From Bacillota bacterium (GTDB lineage Bacteria; Bacillota; Clostridia; DSM-8532): a DNA stretch of 64,000 bases. The translations under genes and the position numbers were made by a program. The stretch is taken from NCBI GenBank assembly GCA_023443745.1, contig JAEZTB010000033.1, positions 22,452 to 86,451 on the forward strand, written 5' to 3'. Of this stretch, positions 60,180-64,000 are shown piece after piece. Numbering within the stretch: the stretch's first letter is position 1; each line of letters starts with the position of its first letter. The notes under the pieces were generated by a model that did not search any database, was not told the DNA's origin, and saw nothing but the letters and a program-made list of their open reading frames with translations.

Positions 60180-62609
60180 TTGCCAAAGCAAAAAGTGGAT
60201 GAAGCTCAAGAACCAAATCCGGAAACGAACATCCTCCCCCAATTCAAAGCCTCGGTGAGAAGCCTTGTGGCTTTTTCAGTCAGGGACGACGAGGCATGGA
60301 GTTTTTCCTCCTACCGCCTTGCCCAGGAAGGCTCTCTTGCTCATGCCCAGCTTCAAGCCATCAACCGTGAGGCCGGCAATTACACCTCCGAAGTCTTTCT
60401 CTCCCATTCTTTTGAGGCGCAAGGCTGTATCCTGGAGGTCAACGGAAGAGCCGACGGCATCTTCAGATATGAGGATAAAGTTGTCGTTCAGGAGATAAAA
60501 ACCTCGGCCACCCCTCTATCAGAAATTCATGAGCATTTTAGCGACGGCCACTGGGCCCAGGGTAAATGCTATGCATTGCTTTTGGGTATTATAGAGGACT
60601 TAAAAGAGGTTACGGTGCGCCTTACCTATTATGATAAGACCCGAAATGAGGAGAAGTCCTTTGATCAATCCTTTACCATAGAAAAGCTTCAACGTTTTTT
60701 TAAAACCCTACTCTACCCTTACACAAGCTGGGCATTGGCTCAGGAAAAATGGCGTGAGATCAGGGATTTATCCATTAAAACACTGGCTTTTCCCTATGCG
60801 GATTACCGAAAAGGGCAGAAGCTTCTGGCCTACAATGTTTATAAATGCATCGAGAATGAACAGCGTCTTTTTGCCCAGGCACCTACAGGCACGGGAAAGA
60901 CCATGGGAGTTTTATTTCCGGCCATCAAAGCATTGGGAGAAGGAAAGCTGGACCGTCTCTTTTATGTGACAGCTAAAACAACCACGAGAGGAATTGCCGA
61001 AAATGCCTGCAAGATGCTGGCCGACCAGGGTATGCGCCTCAAGGTTCTCACTCTTACAGCCAAGGACAAGCTGTGCCTGAACACTGTCAAAAACTGCAAT
61101 CCGGAGAAATGTCTTTTTATTCAGGGCTTTCAGTCAAAATCCAGAAAGGTGGTTAAAGAGCTTTTAAAGAGACAGGATTTCTTTTCCCGGGACATGATCA
61201 GCCAAGCAGGCCTTCGCCACGGTATCTGCCCCTTTGAATTGAGCCTTGAGCTGGCCTTAAGCTGTGATCTGATTATTTGCGACTACAATTATGTTTTTGA
61301 TCCCCGGGTATACCTGAGGCGCTTTTTTCAACAAAAAGGCCGCGAAGAATATCTCATCATGGTGGACGAAGCCCATAACCTTTTTGACCGCTCTCGCGGC
61401 ATGTACTCAGCCTCAATTGGGACCAAGGGGCTTTCCGAGCTTTTAAAGGAGATAAAAAAAGATCTTCCCGAGGTTCATCATGATATGAGAGCGTTAAAAA
61501 AAGCACTATCCGCTCTGGAAAAGCAAATAGAGCAGGAACCTCTTGAAGCGGGGGGTGTAAAATACCATTCCATTACAGAGCCACCCCTATCTCTTAAGGA
61601 ACCCCTGGAGAATTTCATCTTTACCACCGAAAGCTGGCTCATGACCGACCAGGAGGAGAAGCCTTACACTGAAGGGCTTGTGACACTCTTCTTTGATCTT
61701 TTGCATTTTAAGAACATTTTGGAGCTTTTCTCACCCCGGTACCGTACTGTCATAACCGGTGCCAAATCCAATATGCAGCTGCAACTCCTTTGCCTTGACC
61801 CAAGCTCCACGCTGGATCACCATATGCAGGCGGCCAGAAGTACCGTACTCTTTTCGGCGACTCTTTCCCCACTCTGGTATTTTAAGAGTATCCTGGGTGG
61901 CAGAAACGACGATGTGACCCTTAGGCTGCCCTCTCCCTTCCCCCGTGAAAATCTTCTGGTTTTCAATGAGGACCGTATTGAAACGCGTTTTCGGCATCGG
62001 GCACGCTTTCTGGAGTCTACGGCAAAAGCCATCTATGAGTGGACCATGGCCCATAAGGGCAATGTCATGGTTTTCTTTCCGTCCTATAAATTTCTTCTTG
62101 ATGTTTTGGATATTTTCAAAGAATTTGAAGGTGAATTGGAAGTTCTTTGTCAGAGCCGTGAAATGGATGAGCCCTCCAGAGATGCCTTTCTGGCGGAATT
62201 TGAAGCCTACGGAGACGTGAGTCGAATTGCTTTTTGCGTTATGGGGGGAGTATTTGGAGAGGGAATTGATCTTACGGGTGACCGATTAACCGGTGTCATT
62301 ATTGTGGGAGTGGGCCTACCCCAGGTATCCCCGGAGCTGGAAATCATGCGGTCCTATTATCAGACCGAGGCAATGTCAGGCTTTTCATATGCCTATATTT
62401 ATCCCGGCCTCAACAAAGTCATGCAGGCGGCAGGCCGCCTTATCAGAACAGAAACAGACCGGGGTGCTTTATTGCTTATCGATTCGCGATTTGCTACCGA
62501 GGAATACTTTAAGCTTCTGCCGGCCGAATGGCTTCCCATCCCCCGATCCTCCGAGGGTCACTCAATCGGCAGGGCCTCTCATTGGTTCTGGAATCAAGAA
62601 GAGAGCTAA
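60180..62609 (+). CDS. RecB-family nuclease fused to a DinG/XPD-type helicase
   Basis: Protein of 809 residues. The N-terminal about 200 residues hold a PD-(D/E)XK nuclease of the RecB type: GSLAH (His55), NGRADG (Asp92), QEIKTS (Glu105, Lys107) and the AQGKCY Q-x3-Y motif. The rest is a superfamily 2 helicase of the Rad3/XPD/DinG group: Walker A APTGTGKT, cysteines for a probable 4Fe-4S cluster (KLCLN, KNC, EKC and HGICPF), VDEAHNL, FSATLS, and QAAGRLIRT. It likely processes damaged or branched DNA. The start is TTG with AAGGAG 7 nt upstream. It overlaps the convergent DUF5711 gene by 4 nt. Confidence 0.9.
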   Translation: MPKQKVDEAQEPNPETNILPQFKASVRSLVAFSVRDDEAWSFSSYRLAQEGSLAHAQLQAINREAGNYTSEVFLSHSFEAQGCILEVNGRADGIFRYEDKVVVQEIKTSATPLSEIHEHFSDGHWAQGKCYALLLGIIEDLKEVTVRLTYYDKTRNEEKSFDQSFTIEKLQRFFKTLLYPYTSWALAQEKWREIRDLSIKTLAFPYADYRKGQKLLAYNVYKCIENEQRLFAQAPTGTGKTMGVLFPAIKALGEGKLDRLFYVTAKTTTRGIAENACKMLADQGMRLKVLTLTAKDKLCLNTVKNCNPEKCLFIQGFQSKSRKVVKELLKRQDFFSRDMISQAGLRHGICPFELSLELALSCDLIICDYNYVFDPRVYLRRFFQQKGREEYLIMVDEAHNLFDRSRGMYSASIGTKGLSELLKEIKKDLPEVHHDMRALKKALSALEKQIEQEPLEAGGVKYHSITEPPLSLKEPLENFIFTTESWLMTDQEEKPYTEGLVTLFFDLLHFKNILELFSPRYRTVITGAKSNMQLQLLCLDPSSTLDHHMQAARSTVLFSATLSPLWYFKSILGGRNDDVTLRLPSPFPRENLLVFNEDRIETRFRHRARFLESTAKAIYEWTMAHKGNVMVFFPSYKFLLDVLDIFKEFEGELEVLCQSREMDEPSRDAFLAEFEAYGDVSRIAFCVMGGVFGEGIDLTGDRLTGVIIVGVGLPQVSPELEIMRSYYQTEAMSGFSYAYIYPGLNKVMQAAGRLIRTETDRGALLLIDSRFATEEYFKLLPAEWLPIPRSSEGHSIGRASHWFWNQEES

Positions 62610-63832
62610 AAAATCCCCAGAAACTTATTGGTTACCTTTACCTTGATTCGGTTGATCGTTCCTGCTGAAACCACGTAAGCAAGATCCTCGCCGGCAAGAT
62701 AAACCTCTGTTATATCAGCATTTGCTGTATAATGATCCATTACTTCTCCGGTATCATTAATAAAAAAGACTTCGGAGCCTGCTTTCAATGCGGCAGTCCT
62801 TCCGGTCGACGCTATTCCCGTAACCATGGCATCTAAAACCAGGCTTGCCTTTTCAGAGCCATTGGGCTCAAGAATGCGGACAGTTGTTTCATATTTCTTT
62901 TCACGGGCTAAAACGTCCGAATTAAGTTCAGCCACTACGGGATATTGCTGCTGTATGGCATTGGCACAGGTTATAGTCGCTTCGGTAATCTTTTTTTCCC
63001 ATAGGGTTTTATAGGTCGGATCGACTGATATAAGACTGTGCTCACCATAGAGGAGGAGGCTGTTTTTCTTAAGGGGAATACCCTCTGCGAAAACCTCTTT
63101 ATTTCCCCTGATACTGGCCTTCTGGTTCATTGAGGGGTCCAGAAATTCGAAAAGGCTATTAGCCTCAAGCCCCGAAGCTTCCATGCCTGCGATGACAAAG
63201 CTTGTTTCATTAAACTCGGGATAATGAAACACGGCATAAGGATAATAGTCCGACACAATTCTCATCGAGACCTCCTGCCCATCTCTGGAGTAGGCGCGAA
63301 CAGTTCGTTTATAACCCGATTGTTTGCTCTTGGTTATCAGAAGGATCCAGTTCTCGGATAAATTGGCATTGACGATATCCTCATCGGTACTCTTTTCCCA
63401 GAGAAGCTTTCCTTCGTTGATGAGGCCGAAATAGCGCCCTTCCAGGTCTGCAACTAGAATATCCTTTTTATAAGCCTGCACATAGGGCTTTTTAAGATTG
63501 ACAGGAATGTAGCCTTTCTCCCGTCCTTCCGAATCATAGAATTTAACGGAGCTGATTGTAGCCACCGCCAGATCATTGGAGATCGTAGTACAAGATAGGC
63601 GCTCACTACTGTCATAGGTAATAATCTGTTTTACTGTTTCTGTAAGTTCTTCTGCGCCAACGGTGAGGACACGGTTATAAAGTCCTGCGAATCCGTCAAC
63701 AAGCATATCCGCCGGGTTAATTCCCATAAAGGAATATAGGGCAACTCCCGCAACTAAAATAACAATTAACAGAAACAGGGCCAGCTTTAAAAAGCTAAAG
63801 CCCTTTGTTTTTTTCTCTTTTTCCCCCGGCAT
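62606..63832 (-). CDS. DUF5711-type membrane-anchored protein
   Basis: Protein of 408 residues. A lysine-rich start (MPGEKEKKTKGFSF) precedes one transmembrane helix (LALFLLIVILVAGVALYSF, about 17-35); the large outer part has repeated beta strands such as AVATISSVKFYDSEGREKGY and VRAYSRDGQEVSMRIVSDYY, suggesting a propeller-like fold. Function is unknown; assignment to DUF5711 is by overall plan. AAGGAG lies about 13 nt upstream, which is longer than ideal. Confidence 0.75.
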   Translation of the reverse strand: MPGEKEKKTKGFSFLKLALFLLIVILVAGVALYSFMGINPADMLVDGFAGLYNRVLTVGAEELTETVKQIITYDSSERLSCTTISNDLAVATISSVKFYDSEGREKGYIPVNLKKPYVQAYKKDILVADLEGRYFGLINEGKLLWEKSTDEDIVNANLSENWILLITKSKQSGYKRTVRAYSRDGQEVSMRIVSDYYPYAVFHYPEFNETSFVIAGMEASGLEANSLFEFLDPSMNQKASIRGNKEVFAEGIPLKKNSLLLYGEHSLISVDPTYKTLWEKKITEATITCANAIQQQYPVVAELNSDVLAREKKYETTVRILEPNGSEKASLVLDAMVTGIASTGRTAALKAGSEVFFINDTGEVMDHYTANADITEVYLAGEDLAYVVSAGTINRIKVKVTNKFLGIF

Positions 63833-63872
63833 GTATAAACATTTTCTCCTTCTCGTTAAGGTCTTTCGCTAC

Positions 63873-64000
63873 CTAAGGAACAGCCAAATAATAAATTCCC
63901 AATTTTGAGGGGGCTATTTTCCGAAAATCCAGCGTTGTCGTCAGTCGGAATAAAGCAATTATTCCTCCCTCCTCCGCCTTGTCTTTTCGAAAAATATCTC
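63873..64000 (-). CDS. C-terminal fragment of an unidentified protein (runs off right edge)
   Basis: A frame open from the edge encodes 41 residues ending PSKLGIYYLAVP and a TAG stop at 63873-63875, 40 nt before the DUF5711 gene on the same strand. Two other frames are also partly open here, so this is tentative; the family is not recognised. It may be the upstream gene of the same operon. Confidence 0.35.
   Translation of the reverse strand, partial: DIFRKDKAEEGGIIALFRLTTTLDFRKIAPSKLGIYYLAVP

Noticed and set aside
1..64000. CRISPR arrays, insertion sequences, prophage or integrative element
   Set aside because: No regularly spaced repeats, transposase, integrase, relaxase or phage structural genes were found; the single tRNA gene has no repeated 3' end nearby to suggest an attachment site.

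Overview
The window looks like chromosomal DNA from a low-to-moderate G+C Gram-positive bacterium, most likely a Clostridia-type Firmicute. Supporting signs are AGGAGG-type ribosome binding sites, TTGACA/TATAAT promoters, a PrpC/PrkC phosphatase-kinase pair, the Bacillus-like block rplS-rbgA-rnhB-ylqG-ylqH, YesM/YesN two-component systems, and lipoprotein sugar-binding proteins. No transposase, integrase, phage gene, rRNA or CRISPR array was recognised. Genus cannot be fixed from the sequence alone.

Layout. (1) 1-7.8 kb, minus strand: housekeeping block rplS (own promoter and a structured leader, closed by a terminator), then rbgA, rnhB, ylqG-like, ylqH-like, yraN, an M19 dipeptidase, and rlmN-prpC-prkC with their own promoter; prkC runs off the left edge. 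(2) 7.9-16.8 kb: an accessory block of a sugar ABC importer without ATPase, an AraC regulator, a Gfo/Idh/MocA dehydrogenase, a DUF362 protein, a plus-strand asd and a VOC protein. It sits exactly where rimM and trmD are expected between ylqC and rplS. (3) 16.8-19.3 kb: ylxM-ffh-rpsP-khpA, the other half of the split operon. (4) 19.3-27.7 kb: a TetR-controlled ABC transporter, trmB plus a TSCPD protein, a MalY-like enzyme, a second Gfo/Idh/MocA dehydrogenase, tRNA-Trp and a VOC protein. (5) 27.8-40.7 kb: a winged-helix regulator beside gene debris, then a self-contained glycan module (YesN, YesM, GH42, MATE, MGH1/GH63-like hydrolase, solute-binding protein, two LplB/LplC-type permeases). (6) 41-57.6 kb: a large two-armed sugar locus. 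The minus arm has a cupin, a solute-binding protein, two permeases, a GH31 enzyme, a class II aldolase, an enolase-superfamily enzyme, a DMT transporter and an aldehyde dehydrogenase. The plus arm has a FucI-like isomerase, a PfkB kinase, YesM and YesN. (7) 57.6-64 kb: an SPFH/zinc-ribbon protein with a TIM44-like membrane protein, a RecB-nuclease/DinG-helicase fusion, a DUF5711-type protein and a fragment at the right edge.

How the parts fit. Three solute-binding-protein importers are present, none with its own ATPase, so they probably share an MsmX-like ATPase encoded elsewhere. In locus 6 the genes can be ordered as import, GH31 cleavage of an alpha-xyloside-like sugar, aldose-ketose isomerisation, phosphorylation, aldol cleavage to DHAP plus an aldehyde, and oxidation of the aldehyde; the enolase-superfamily enzyme suggests an additional sugar-acid branch. 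This pathway is inferred from families and gene order only.

The most unusual structural signals are the loss of rimM/trmD from their conserved place and a 114-bp piece of an aldehyde dehydrogenase gene at 28.2 kb. That piece is about 93% identical to the intact gene at 41.2 kb and in the same orientation, so two direct repeats bracket the whole module 5.
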